NCBI RefSeq assembly: GCF_030848805.1
Contig: NC_092358.1
Span: 27,943,720-28,007,719, forward strand
Source: Temnothorax longispinosus
Taxonomy: Eukaryota; Arthropoda; Insecta; Hymenoptera; Formicidae
DNA length: 64,000 nt
Direction of reading: 5' to 3'
Numbering within the stretch: position 1 is the stretch's first letter; each line of letters begins with the position of its first letter. This document shows, in pieces, positions 36,358 through 48,900 of this stretch. A model generated the notes under the pieces. It was not told the DNA's origin, did no database searches, and saw only the letters and a program-made list of their open reading frames with translations. The translations under genes and the position numbers were made by a program.

Positions 36358-38464
36358 TCACGCAAGGAGATACCGACGCAACGGAAGTGACTAACGCGAT
36401 TTTTAGTCCGCCGCGCGTCATACCGCCTCTCGTGACGCCGATCTCCCCTTCTTGCGATCGCGCAAGGGAAACCACTTTATCTTAATTGTCGGAAAATCTG
36501 TTTTTCTCGCTTGCTTATCTCGCTTGCTGTGCGAGAAGCGCCGTGGAAAATTATCGACGTGTCTCTCCTAATTAACGGAAAAATCGAATTCGGACTGAAT
36601 CGAGAAGCGTCGATCGTTAAAATTCAAATGCCACAGAACCCGACATTTTATATTAAATGAGAACGCTAACGCTGCTTTTCAGATTAATTACTCGAGATGC
36701 TGGAGAAGATAAATGTGTACCCTCTTAAAATAAATTTTTAAAATTTTTCTTACATCAATGTAAAAACAATGAAACAGCTACTATTGTCCGTCGATTCCAC
36801 GACGATTCTTATAGATCTATTCAACAAAGTTGTCGTGTCTAATGAAACCCGTCTGACGTTACGTAACGTTGTCGATAATTATACTGATTATACCGCTTAT
36901 CTTTTTCATGCTGGTGAATAAATCGATTGCGCGCGTCTAAAAAATCCACGACGACCGTTGTTGCTAATGTAAGACATCGATCGTCTCGGAGAGCATCGGT
37001 GACGTTTCCAAGCACTCTTCCAACGTACTTGAAAAACTTGGAGACGATCGTATCTTCTCCTTGTTTTCCCTCCTTACATGATCTTCCGTACGGTACCGAG
37101 AAGTATATCGTGAGATCGTATCGCGGATCGGATCACGTGGGATCACGTCGATTTAACAGTTCGAACGATAAATTAAGCGTTGCGCGATCCTGCACAACGC
37201 GAAAACGAGCATCCAATATATTTTAGTTAAGTGCGCAATAATTATCTGACCTAAAACAAACACTGCGCGTATATATTTTGCGGCAAAATGGTTTCCATGC
37301 TTTGTTTAATTTTATTTCTAAAGTTAATACCTAATTTAATCAATTTTGATTTTATTTTCTGGATACAATTTTAAGAGTGATAAAGCAAAAATAACTTTAT
37401 GTCTAATTCTGAATCGATCAATTTTTCCGAATTGACATATTTCCGAAGTGAGTTTAATTCTATAGAGAAAAGATGTTCAGTCCTTGGGGTTGAGAACAAA
37501 AATTAATTTTAGACGAAGAGATTAATTAGAAAGATTAACTTTCATTATCCGACGTTAATTTGACACAATCTGCATACGTTCAGCTATTGGCAAAAAACAA
37601 AAATTACGAGCGTTAATAAAAATGGTCATTAATCGCAATTATCCGGCGCGCGAAGGATTTGTTCGAGTACTCCTTCCTTTTCTTTAACTCGGTGAAAGTA
37701 CTGGATACGCTCGAGCTCCGTTAATTTGTTTAAATTACCGCAGCCCCCCCCTCTTTCTCTCGCGTGTATTTCCCAGCGATTTGACTTGCCATTGTCGGTG
37801 AACCGTCGTTAGTTATTGGCACGTAATTTCATTTCACAGATTTTTGTGGACGTCGACGTCGGAATTAATAAGAGAAGAAGACGTATTGAAATCCCATTCT
37901 CTTCGTCGTAATCGTAGAGTGTAACATTTGAATCGGGCGCACGATATCTTTAAATTATTAGCAAACAAGACAATATATTAGCGACGGCTCAACTAAATCA
38001 TTGTCTTTTTCAGGGAATCGTGCAAAGAAACGCGTTAGGAAACATTTTCCCGGTAAAGATGCCAATATAACACTCGACTTTATATATAGCAATAATAACT
38101 CATCGATGACAGATGTAGTTGCGCGACGAGGATTAAAAAGGCGCGCAGGGCGAAGGGCGTTGAAATTGAACGGACGCCTTCGAAGGACGATCGTTTTCAC
38201 GAAGGTTGACGCGCGTTTTACGCAATCGGCAGATCGCGCAGATCCGGAAAACGCCTGTCCTGGAATTCGTTTCGCAATGATGACGTACGCAATGCGCGCG
38301 CGCGCGCGCGTCGCCATTGCCGAACCGTCCCGCGAGCGGACAGACACACAAAGGGCTATTGTACCGATCCTTTTCTTTTCTTCTTTTTTCCCTTTTATCC
38401 CGTAAAGCGTGTCGCGGATCTAATCGCCCACGCGAATGCCTGCGCGCTCTCGCGCGAATCGTTG

Positions 38465-38504
38465 CGCCGCGCCGCGCCGAGCCGAGCCGAGCCGAGCTGA
38501 GCCG
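38465..38504. repeat. GCCGC/GCCGA pentanucleotide tandem
   Basis: Units of GCCGC shift to GCCGA (about eight units), the last one mutated to GCTGA. It lies in intergenic CpG-rich DNA. Confidence 0.9.
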
Positions 38505-39848
38505 GGACTCCGATTTCAAGGAGCGCGTTACGCACATGCGAGTTATTTACTGTCGTATCAAGGTTGAGCGCGGGACGCCTGATCTTACGGTATGCCTCGG
38601 CTGTACCGCCCTAGCCGGGAGACACTCCGGCTTTAACTAGGCACACCGGGGCACGCGGTAAGAATGCATTCTTTTCTCGTTTAAGAATCACGCTTGTTTT
38701 CGCTAGCCCCCAATCGATAAAAAGCGCCGGAGCATTGTGCGCGCCCTAAGTTATATACCTTCGCGGAGTTATGGCTCAGATTCTGATCTCCTATCGGAGG
38801 ACATTGTTTGAAAGTAATAGAATTATATTAGCGCACGCATATATGTGTGTGTGTGGACAGGATGCAGTTAAGAGTGCGTGACGCACGTAGCACTTGCTCT
38901 CAACCTCTGACTTATGGGAGCGTTGTGTCTTAACTTCGAAATAATATAAACACGTGTTCTGACATTTTTATTCGTATCTCCTGCACACGTAAAACCTACC
39001 TACATCCATCGCATACATACCATTTATATTTATCATCGCGTCATAAAAACAGTTACACCACCAAATACTGTACCGCGGGACATAAAGAAAGATAATTGCA
39101 GCACGTTGAGTAATGATAAAACAGGATTTCGTTAGCGTCTGAAATTGAATCAAGGTAATCAAACGCATGACTATCTCCGAATTAGTTTTAATTGCATTCA
39201 ACGAGAGAGAAAGTGAGTATTTTAATATTTTTATCTCTAAAATAGTTAACGTATGTGTTGCAATTATATCCGAAACTCCACAGAAACATATATTGCATTA
39301 TAATTACTACGCGCACATTGCCGGAGATGCAATAAAATCAAATGAAAGATACGGAAGGTATATACAAAGTAACAGACATTTTTTTTATCTTTCTCAAGTA
39401 CGAATGTTACGTTACTATTGTACTGTCGAAATCAACACGAGAAAATGTCGGGCTACAAATTTTGCGAAAGCACCTAGATACAACTAGGTGACCGAATCGT
39501 ATTGAAAAATTTCTATTCAGCGCGCATCTCCAACATACTTTTCCCTCCACTTTACATGCTTTCGCCGTTTGCAAGAATCGAAAAATTAAATATATAACTT
39601 TTCACTAGGTTTCCTCGCAACGCGCGACAGGCCGAAGCGATCATCGATAGCCGAAGCTGAAAAGAGCGAAGATGTCGCGTGCACGCGCGCCGATCTTTAG
39701 TAGGTCGCGCTCCTCTGAGCTTGCTCGCCGTGTGTCTCGTAGTATAACAGTCGCGAAAGGCGAAACGCGGATCGCGATCGCTTCGTCTCTCGCGACGCGG
39801 TAAAAAGTGTGTGCTCGCGTCTGATGTCGCAACTCGAAATCCTCGCGC

Positions 39849-40028
39849 TTAAAGGTGCGATTTCATTGACGCTAGAAACCAGCGGCAGCGTCAAGAAAAT
39901 GTAGTGGGGGAAGAAGTTTCGTTGAATTTTGCGGTACGCTAAAAAGTTGAGACGGTCTGAACTTCTTCCCCCACTACATTTTCTTGACGCTGCCGCTGGT
40001 TTCTAGCGTCAATGGAATCGCACCTTAA
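39849..40028. mobile_element. TTAA-flanked MITE, copy B (long-arm, near-perfect palindrome)
   Basis: The element spans 39853-40024 between TTAA sites. The arms are about 65 bases each and nearly perfect inverted repeats (AAACCAGCGGCAGCGTCAAG on the left, complemented on the right), around a centre of about 40 bases containing TGCGGTACGCTAAAAAGT. As RNA or single-stranded DNA it would fold into a long hairpin. It is more complete than copy A at 33897. Confidence 0.9.
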
Positions 40029-40113
40029 CACCACGGCCTGCGTTTCATAAATCAGCGGGATTATTAAAAAACGCGCCGCGGCGCACTATTAATTCGGATT
40101 GTGATAAAGCGTT
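40027..40113 (-). repeat. 87-bp block X, inverted copy
   Basis: Exact reverse complement of 34041-34127 as read by eye, starting AACACCACGGCCTGCG and ending GATAAAGCGTT. It abuts MITE copy B, as the forward copy abuts MITE copy A. Confidence 0.9.
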
Positions 40114-43100
40114 AGACGCGCGCGCGCGCGAGCGAATATACTCAACGGCGGCAAACGCGGCGCGTATTGTAAAGGATTGCGACAGAACGCCTCGCCAAAG
40201 GTTACAATACGAGCCGCGGTGTTGTAACCTTTTGCGAGAACTGCATCGTATGCGCCGCGCGATAGATAATAGCTGGCACGATCGTTCCGATCGTAATTAT
40301 CGTTGTTTCTGCCGGCAGACAGAGCGCTCGCAGCACGACCTCCACGTATCGTTCCGCGGCCCGGCAGAACCGCAGAAGTCGTCGATCGCCCGCCGAAAGC
40401 GTGCCTTCGGGACATGAAAATCTGGAAGCCGAACGAAGGATTTTCGGACAATAGCGTGCGAGGTTGATTGGGAAAAAATCTTAATCGATATGTCGGCGTG
40501 GCGTTTGCTTCTTTTTCAGCATAACAAAGCGGCGCATTGATTAATCGACAAAGGGGCGAAATTTTCGGAGACAAAATTGTCGCGCGGAAATTACGAATAA
40601 ATGCGAGAGTGCTATATCTGACGCAGGTACAGAGACACCGTTTAACATCCTTCGATTAAGAAGTGATGAGTTTGAAGCCGGTGACGTTCGTAGGATAAAT
40701 AAATATCGACGTTTCAGATCGTAGGAGATTTTACGTCTAATGACAATTTTTGTGAGTTTTTTTACCCTTGTTTAAATTTTAGAACCGACGATATTTGTCG
40801 CCTTTATTTTCGATACGGCATTGGAGCGGCGAGAAGCTGAAATCTAAATATCGTTTTTCAGTGTGCACGATGCCTAAGTATGCTCCCAGAGACTTCATGC
40901 GAGATACCCACGGGGTGGTCGCAATACGCGAACGTTACGAAGATACGGGACGATGAAAAATATCTGGTATCTCGAGCCGGGATCCTTCGAACAATGGGAT
41001 ATCTCGGGACCGAGTCGGCCACGGTGGACAATTATTACCCCGATTGCCGGAAGATAATGCTTCATCGGCGATAAAATAATGATTTTCTGCCGATCGAACG
41101 GAAACACGGGGAAAATTCCTCGGTGATGGCTCGACAGCGGTCTATTATTTCCATCTCCCGCATAAAGCGCAAAATTAACTTGCTGGCATTGAAAAAGGGG
41201 ATCGCTAAATTAAATAAACTTACTTAAACTTGACATACATGCTTAAGGGCACGCGGTACAGCGCAGTTGTACATAATTTCCTTCCTCGTATTAATTACTT
41301 TTGCAACGGAAAGAATTCCTTCCAGTAAACCAAAAATAGTATTAAACTTGAAACGTTACCGGCTTAAAATAGAAACAGGACATTTTAAAATGTCCATTAA
41401 AGGGGAACAGAGACAAACTCTCTGCCGTCGGATATCGTAATTATTGCAAACCGGTAATCTAATTTGCTATCGTGCTGTAATTACGTTGCGGCTAAATGAA
41501 CGAGTGGAAATGAATTCTGGAACGAATTCCCCGAAAATGCGAAGAGGCAAATCGCTACTGTCAGCTGTCGCACGCATCAGTCTCACAGGGTGGTGTAAGT
41601 GCAATGCCATTGCACTTTCGCGGTCCTGCTTCTTTCTTTTCTGACGTAAATCCCGCTCCCCTTTTTTTCCCCTCACCCACGTGTTTCCCCCTTTCTCTTT
41701 TTCTCGCGGCTGAGCGATGTGGCCAAATTGTGGCCGGACGAACGTCACCAGACCTTCTGGCATTTTTGTATCTGCCACCCTCTGCGTTTCCCACACGATC
41801 CTCTCCCTCCCCGCCCCGCTCGGGGATGGCGCAAAACCTCTTTCCGAGAGACTCTTTTCGGCGAACGCGCTTTCTCCGTCGAGTTCCGTCACACGACGAT
41901 GACGCAAATGCGCACTAAAACGCAAACGCGTTTGCGTGCGAACTACATCTAAATATAATGTCAAACATTAAATATCTCGAATTGGTTTAAACGAAAAGAA
42001 TCGTAGATAACGCTAAACGAAGTAAATCATATTTAAACACGTTATTTGTGTGCTACCTGAAGAGAGATATATGCAGGCTATATCTTTCAAGATGCTGGAA
42101 GAAATAGATCGTCTATTGTTGTAAATAAAAGCGGAAAAAACGATAATGGAAATTATCTAGTTGGGAAATCTAAACTTGTTCGATTTTTCCGAAACGGATT
42201 CAGATTCTCAACCGGACGTGGCACTTTCGCAATGAGGAAAGATCGATCCAATCGTGATCACGTGAAGCGTTTACTAAACTGGTCAAGCCGATCGATAGCG
42301 AACACCTGTGCGTTTGCGGTCAATAATGATCGCAGTCAATCGTTTGAGATCGAAAGATTTAAATGTCTCGCATGCATAATGCGCGTGGAAATATCTATAT
42401 ATTTTTTTTAATATAACAAATGTTTATATATTTTAGCGAAACGAGATCACGCGCGAGAATGGCTCCGTAGGTTCTGCCCGGCCGATTACGATCGATTGCA
42501 TAAGAGGAATTCTGAGATGTCATGACGCAATTCTCATGGTCTGTAACAGAAGGAAGAAGAAAAGGCCAGGATCGGACGAGGATCGGGTTGTGGATTTCTG
42601 CGAAATTACGGTACCGGTTGTTTCGTAAGTTTCGTCATAAATAAAAGTTTGAAAATGAACCTTGTCATACAGTTTTTCATAATAAATCGCATCCTTCAAT
42701 TAGATATATTTCTTCCTGGAAATATACTCTGTATAATTTTAAAAAAATTTGATTAACAGAAATTTCTTAACGTGTATATATTCACGTACGTATAATAAAC
42801 AGTGAAAACACGTAAAGCATTTGCTTTACAGAACATGTTAATTAAAATGATAATTCTAATGTTACCAATTATGATAGGCGAGCTTTTTGTTGAACATTGT
42901 CTCGAATATAGTTTTTTTTCTCTTTTCGCGATACATGTAGAAAAAGAAAGAACGAAGTGTGAAGGAGTAAAAGATAATAAAAATGTAGTGAACACGACAT
43001 GTACATGACAATGATATAAATAAGAAAAAGTTGCGATCAAATAACCGGCGAAAATGCAAATAGCCACTCGCAAATACAATTTTATATATTACGGTATCTT

Positions 43101-44142
43101 GTTTACCGCATGTTTTGAGGCACGTCTATCTTTATGCGTGTCTATCTTACGCAAAACAATTTTTGCAACATACATTTGTTCACCATGATATACCTATGCA
43201 CCTCGCAACTCAAATTATCCAATTATCTGCGATTAAAATCGTATTTTTAAGATAATTGATGGGATCAATCTTAAATGTTATTATCAAACCTACGATTACA
43301 CGTCGAGTAAAATCAGCACACGAGGACGAGCCGGGAAATTAATATTTCAATATTTTTAAAGTTAAGGGAACAAATAATTTTAAACCGGTCAAACAGAAAC
43401 AGTCATTAAAATGTGGCATAATAATAAAAATGGTAAGATTCTGTACACTCGAATACTACAAAACAATTTTTCTATATAAGTTCGTAAAGAAACCTTCGGA
43501 ACTATATAAAAGATGTCGAAGATGTCTCATCGCGCGCGGTGCAAAAAAAGCTCGAGCCACGGATAAACAGATTAATCTCAAAGTTTAAAAAGGCGAAAAC
43601 TCTCCCAGGGGGAAAAAAGGCGCATAAACGGTATAATCATTTTTGTCTCTTTCGGGGAACCCCGATTTATAATCATATAACTCATACGCGCGATTATGTG
43701 GACCACTCCGAGAGTCCCATTTATAATTTGCATATCCTTGCTTTTTGTCACAAAGGAGAAAACCCGTCGACCTGTTCCCCGCGGATAAAAAATACTGCAT
43801 AAAAGCGCCCGTATCGAGTCAATTACGATTAATCTCTGTCGGTCCGACATGTAGAACCGAGACACACCGAGATGAGACATTCGCGTCATTTTCCACCATT
43901 CGGTCATTCGAGCAGCCTCAAGTTACACTTTATGACGTGAATAATTAATGTTAACAGAATCGGACCACCGCGCCGGCCGCTATTTTCGCAATAACGTTAA
44001 GCGAAAAACAGAATGAATATTAGAGAAGGTTTGCTGTGAAATTGAAATCGACTCGTGCGATGTAAAAACACGTAAAATTGTCTTTATCGAAAGTGCACAT
44101 TTTGTTATTGTAATCAGTCAGTTATTCAGTTGACTCTTAGGC
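40114..44142. other. intergenic region between Ets98B and RBM25
   Basis: A CG dinucleotide run at about 40117-40130 starts the stretch. Open frames up to 165 residues occur (for example minus strand 41467-41964), but they are charged low-complexity sequence with no family resemblance. No RNA gene was found. Confidence 0.5.
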
Positions 44143-44415
44143 CCGGTTGCACCAACGTCGCCATAACATTTAACCTTAGGCCTATTCTCTTTTTAGCTGA
44201 ACTTGTTGCACGGTTCGTTTTTTCTCTTTTTCTCTTCACGTTGAAAAGAAAAAGAGAAAAGATGAACTGTGCAAGAAATTCAGCTTAAAAAAAACAGGCC
44301 TCTTAAGCATAACTCTCTCTCACTCTTCGTCTCTTTCTAACTGTCCCCTTAGAAAGAGACAAAGAGTGAGTTAAGCTAAGGTTAATTAAACGTTATGCGA
44401 CGTTGGTGCAACCGG
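44143..44415. mobile_element. nested-hairpin MITE with CCGGTTGCACCAACG ends
   Basis: The terminal repeats CCGGTTGCACCAACG (44143-44157) and CGTTGGTGCAACCGG (44401-44415) are exact complements and extend inward (GTCGCCATAACATTTAA against TTAAACGTTATGCGAC). Two further hairpins sit inside, one bounded by AGGCCT at 44178 and 44296, the other at 44320-44369. There is no open frame for a transposase. GTTGCACCAACG-type ends are widespread in insect non-autonomous DNA transposons (recollection). The exact target-site duplication is unclear; TTA-like bases flank both sides. Confidence 0.85.
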
Positions 44416-45661
44416 CGGGTCTTAATCTGTTGTACAAGTTGTAAAAGTTTGCCTTTATGCCTTAAATTGTCTTTTCGATCGATTATTATATATCTATCTA
44501 GGGCTAACAATAAATAACGAAATACCTTTTATGCCAGAGCCGGCCACCAGCGCACCAGCCAGAGTTTATGCTTTTTTACATGAAAAAAAGAAAACAGTGC
44601 ACGCAAGGACATCTAGTGCTTAAATAAAACAAAATCACGTAAGAGAGAAGTATCTATCGATAATACAGCATGCATTGAGAGAGCTGCTTGTTGCCTCACC
44701 GACCGTCAATAATTACCAACGTCATTTGAATTTTGCATTCCTGCGAAAGAAATTCAATTTTCAAAAATCTATGAAGTATCAGAAAAATATAATCAGATAG
44801 AAGGTGGCTAATTATAAAATTACAAGAACTATAAATCCAATTTCTAAATTCTTATAATTTCAGAGATTCGAACCGCGAAAATTTAAATTCCGAAAAATAG
44901 ATTAAGTATCAAGAGAACGTAACGAAGTAGAAGGCCAAACTTCGAAAAGGTCAATTTCAAAAATTTTATTTATTATAAAGTTTCTTTCGTTATCTATGCT
45001 AAAGTAAAATTATCCCTATACAACACACATACGCAATGTACGAATATTTATTTAAATACAATTATACGCGCCCAGAATCAGTGCAATTTCACATATAAAA
45101 GCATTCACGAGTGCGTTGCTTAATTCTAAATATTAGAAAAGAAAGACTGCAATAAACACTTGAAAAAGAATAGATGACTATATTTTTAATACCAATTTTA
45201 ATTTCTATATTAAGATCATGTAACGTACATGTATTCTCATGATATAATTTTCTATACATACATTGAAAAATTAATCAGAAACAAACGATTGAAAGAAACA
45301 TATTTTCCTTTAGTAATAAATTTAACATTATAATATATTTGTTAAAATTTTGTATCAAAATATTTATCACTTGTACTATTGATTAATAAATAATAAATAA
45401 GAAAAAATAGTAATTTTCTCTTAATCGCGACTGCCGATTATTAATATCATGTTCCTACAGATATTGAGTCTTGTATATCTAATATATGAAAACGATTGTC
45501 ATATAATATACAATAATTAATAAATTTAACATCAATTAAAATATTTGTGTATCAGGATACCGATATCCAGTTTTGTCATGTAGGAATGTCATCATTTACG
45601 CTCGACGACAGTCGTATATAAATTGAGGAACACACTAAATATTATAAATCATAATTACAAG
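44416..45661. other. AT-rich intergenic DNA downstream of RBM25
   Basis: About 1.2 kb of AT-rich sequence without an open frame of note. The RBM25 3' end probably lies at its right edge. No RNA gene or transposon recognised. Confidence 0.6.
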
Positions 45662-45667
45662 TTTATT
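45662..45667 (-). terminator. candidate poly(A) signal of RBM25
   Basis: TTTATT on the plus strand reads AATAAA on the minus strand, about 190 bases after the RBM25 stop codon. This gives a 3' UTR of roughly 210-220 bases. Confidence 0.6.
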
Positions 45668-45857
45668 TAACGCTATAATTACTACACACTTAGTACCACC
45701 TATTGATCGAGCAACTTGTGCTTTTGTAGGATAGAATTCCTATTTAATAATATTAAATTGCATATAAGTATGTAGTAAACATTTTCTTATGCTTAGTCGA
45801 AAGAATTTTATGTGTAGTATAAATCATGAATTGATGAATTTATGGACGACACTCCAT

Positions 45858-45950
45858 TTACTTCACTAAGCCCATCTTCTTAGCTTCCACCTCATAAATT
45901 AGTAACCTCCACATTTTGACTACGAACACTTCCGCTTCTTCGTCCAATAC
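45858..45950 (-). CDS. RBM25: RBM25 exon 11 (PWI end and stop)
   Basis: It encodes VLDEEAEVFVVKMWRLLIYE then VEAKKMGLVK and TAA, nearly identical to the C-terminus of vertebrate RBM25. The acceptor is GCGCGTTTCAG at 45951. Confidence 0.97.
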   Translation of the reverse strand, partial: VLDEEAEVFVVKMWRLLIYEVEAKKMGLVK

Positions 45951-48900
45951 CTGAAACGCGCGAGATATATATTCCGCAAGAAGTTCGTCTATAAAATGCG
46001 AAAGCAAGAAGTATTTCACGGTGTAATTACCATCTGTACATCGTCTAGTATTCCCTGAGGAGAACTGCCCGCCATTACTTTGCTACAAATAAAATCCACT
46101 AGAGTAGGTTCGGGTTCGCCAATATATTCGATAATCTTTTTATTGATCCAAGGTCTTATCCTCTTCTCCATCAATGTCTAAACGAAAAAGCGAAACATGT
46201 AAAAACATGCTTATAAGAGTCGGGTTTACCAATAAAAATCACCGTAATATAAAAAAAAGTACAGAATGAATTAAGACAAGATTGGAATTAAACGATATAT
46301 TAATAAAATCAGTTTTTTCTTTTTTTTTTTTTATAAAAAGGAAAGCTTGTTCCACAAAGAAAATTTGTTCTTCTAAAAATGAATAATACTTACGTTATCG
46401 ATGAGTGCCCAATCGAGTTGATAGCCAAACAATGCGTTCTTATCAGTAGGTATTTTGTCTATAAGAGATTTTATGTGTTTTCGTTTTTCTTCTTGGCTTT
46501 TTGTATTTTCTTCTTTCCCCGTCTTCGTGGCTTCTTCGGTTTTCTTTTTCTTTTCGTCTCCGTAATCTGAGAAGATGTAAGCTCTAAGTATCTCAACTTC
46601 TCAACAACTTCAGAACTAATAATGAAGGTAAAACACTTACCTAAAGGTACAAGTTTACGTTTTTTCGCGTTATTAGCAGCATCGTCATCGTCGTCGTTAT
46701 TAAATACGTCCTTAACGTCAATACGGCCCTTTTTCCGCGTTTGATTCGCCTGTTGTGAATTCGTATTAGTAGCGGTGTTAGGACTGACCGGTGTTTTACC
46801 GCCTATACTGTGATCGCTAGCACGATTGCCCCCACTTCCCATAGCAAATGGAACAAAGTTACCTACACCAAGGAGGAATGCTATTATACATTGAAGAATT
46901 TATATCAATACGATACATTATAGCACATTTCATATATATTAACTCGACAATGTAAAATTATCGAAACACACGAAATATTTGTTATAAATGATTAAGATTG
47001 TTTGAAGTTGTATTCCTATGAAAATTGCGAGGAAACAATTTACGGTATTGTATTTGTAGATAAACCAAGAGACACTTACTACCACTTGTCTTTTCTGGTT
47101 CACTAACAAGGGACATGCGTGAATCTTCATCTAACGATGGTGGAATGGATTGAGCAGGTGTCGCGCCTGATTGATGCCCCGGTGAAGGTCGTGCATCTTT
47201 TAGACTCTCTCGATCCGCATCCGCTAATACGTCTTGATTCTCCTCACCGTCGCGATGATGATTCTGATGGTGTCTATGATGCCGACGATGGTGATGATGA
47301 TGTCGCGGTGGCGTCCTGGATGGTGCTTCTGGCTGAGAAACATCATCAAACTGCACACCATCATCACTGTCACTCTCTATTGGCTCGGTTTCTATCGGCG
47401 GCATTATTTCTTTATCCTTCTTCACCACTTTGTCATCCTCTTCGTCAATTATAGTTATTACTGGTTTAGGCTTATACTGTTCCTCCCTTTCGGCTTTCAA
47501 CTAATAAAAAAAAGGAGCAAAACATGAAAGTAAATAAAAGATAAAAAATTCCCTTACGTATTTCCTTGTAATTAGATAATGTCTACAGCATTATGTAGTA
47601 TTGTAGCGTAATAAAGTATATTTTTAATTATAACATAGAAAGCAGAACCAATTCTTATACAATATTGTAAAATATACCTTTTTTACAAAATAATTCCTCT
47701 TTACAGAAATTTAATACTGGAAGTATTACATTTCTGTGCGAGTCTCAAACTCAGTTCAAAGAAAAAAATGCAAAATTAAAATTTATTTTAATTTATTAAG
47801 AATTAATCTCATGTTTCTTTAATTATAAGCTTAAATACAGAATATGACCTACCCTTTCAAATTCCGCGGCAGGATCCGGATTGGAGGCATCCGCGTATAA
47901 TTTGTCACGTAAACGCTGAAGCTCCTGGCGTTCGGCACAACGATCCCGCGAATCTGCTTCGGCTTCCAGTGCTCGTTCTTCGAGTCGGCGAGACAACTCT
48001 TTACCCTTGTAATACTTGGAATCGTCGCGATCGTCGTCGTAATCCTCGAGGAACTCTTTCAAACGTTTTGCCTCCCTCTCTCTGGCCTCGCGTTTCGCAC
48101 GACGCTTCTCTGCTTCTTTCTCGTACTCCTTCTGTTTGCGTCGTTCGCGTGTCTCCCATGCCCTCAAACGTTCCTGGTACGCTGCCTCCTTTTCTCTGGC
48201 TCGCCTCTCGTTTTTCTTCCTCTCTTTTGCCTCCTCCTCCTCCTCCCTCTCGCGCATAATTTCTCTTTCGCTCTTCCTCACCTCTTCTCGCTCCCGTTCC
48301 CTCTCCCGTTCTCGGTCTCTCTCCTTCTCTCTATCTCGCTCACGTTCCCGCTCGCGTTCCCTTTCACGATCCCGATCCCGCTCTCGTTCCCGCTCTCGCT
48401 CTCGCTCTCGTTCCCGTTCCCGTTCACGTTCCCGTTCTCGATCTCTCTCGCGATCTCTGTCTCGATCCCGATCTCTGTCATTTCTCGACCGATCCCTGTC
48501 ACGTTCTTTAGATCTGAAAAGTTCAAACAGTTTATGAAGTAGAGAATAAACTATATTTGTAAACAACACCAAAAAAAATTATCCAAGACAACGAAATCAC
48601 TGGTGAATGTCCAAGGATGGCATCATGTAGCATGGCTCGCATAAATCTGTACAATGTATTCAAACTGCGTTCTACACGCGCTTTCCTATTCGCAAAAATA
48701 TTTAGTTCAATATGCTTTATACATTGCTCAATATAGTGCATCTATCCAATAAGGGATGCAAACGTTACTTCACCTAGATCTAGAGCGACGTTTGTCCCTT
48801 CTACTGCTGCCGGTACTATCACTACGACCTTTATGAGACGTAGGACTACCAGGGTCACCATCTTGGTCATCCTTGTTGGAAGCATCATCGTCACGCTTAT

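Larger units (their letters stand above)
34128..39848. other. intergenic region upstream of Ets98B
   Basis: About 5.7 kb between the two block-X copies. It holds a (GA)n tract at 35153-35174, a long (CT)n/(CA)n tract at 36232-36357 and a GCCGA tandem at 38465-38504. GC-rich islands (34.7-35.4, 35.8-36.2, 38.1-38.6 kb) produce long but low-complexity open frames. I see no supportable gene; one possible exon near 34.9 kb is discussed as a finding. Confidence 0.5.

Noticed and set aside
36024..36394. Long Ser/Leu and Arg/Glu frames at 36.0-36.4 kb
   Set aside because: They are translations of the (CT)n microsatellite.
38651..38670. GGGGCACGCGGTAAGAATGC resembling microRNA-124
   Set aside because: The seed and spacing are wrong (insertions in the core), and no hairpin partner is visible.
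41246..41268. TTAAGGGCACGCGGTACAGC resembling microRNA-124
   Set aside because: An extra G disrupts the seed AAGGCAC and the downstream bases differ; no precursor hairpin.
41467..41964. 165-codon minus-strand frame in intergenic DNA
   Set aside because: Charged, low-complexity translation, no splice context and no family resemblance; overlapping frames on the other strand are similar in length.
44855..44885. Minus-strand GGTTCGAATCT resembling a tRNA B box
   Set aside because: No A box or cloverleaf arms at the proper distance upstream.
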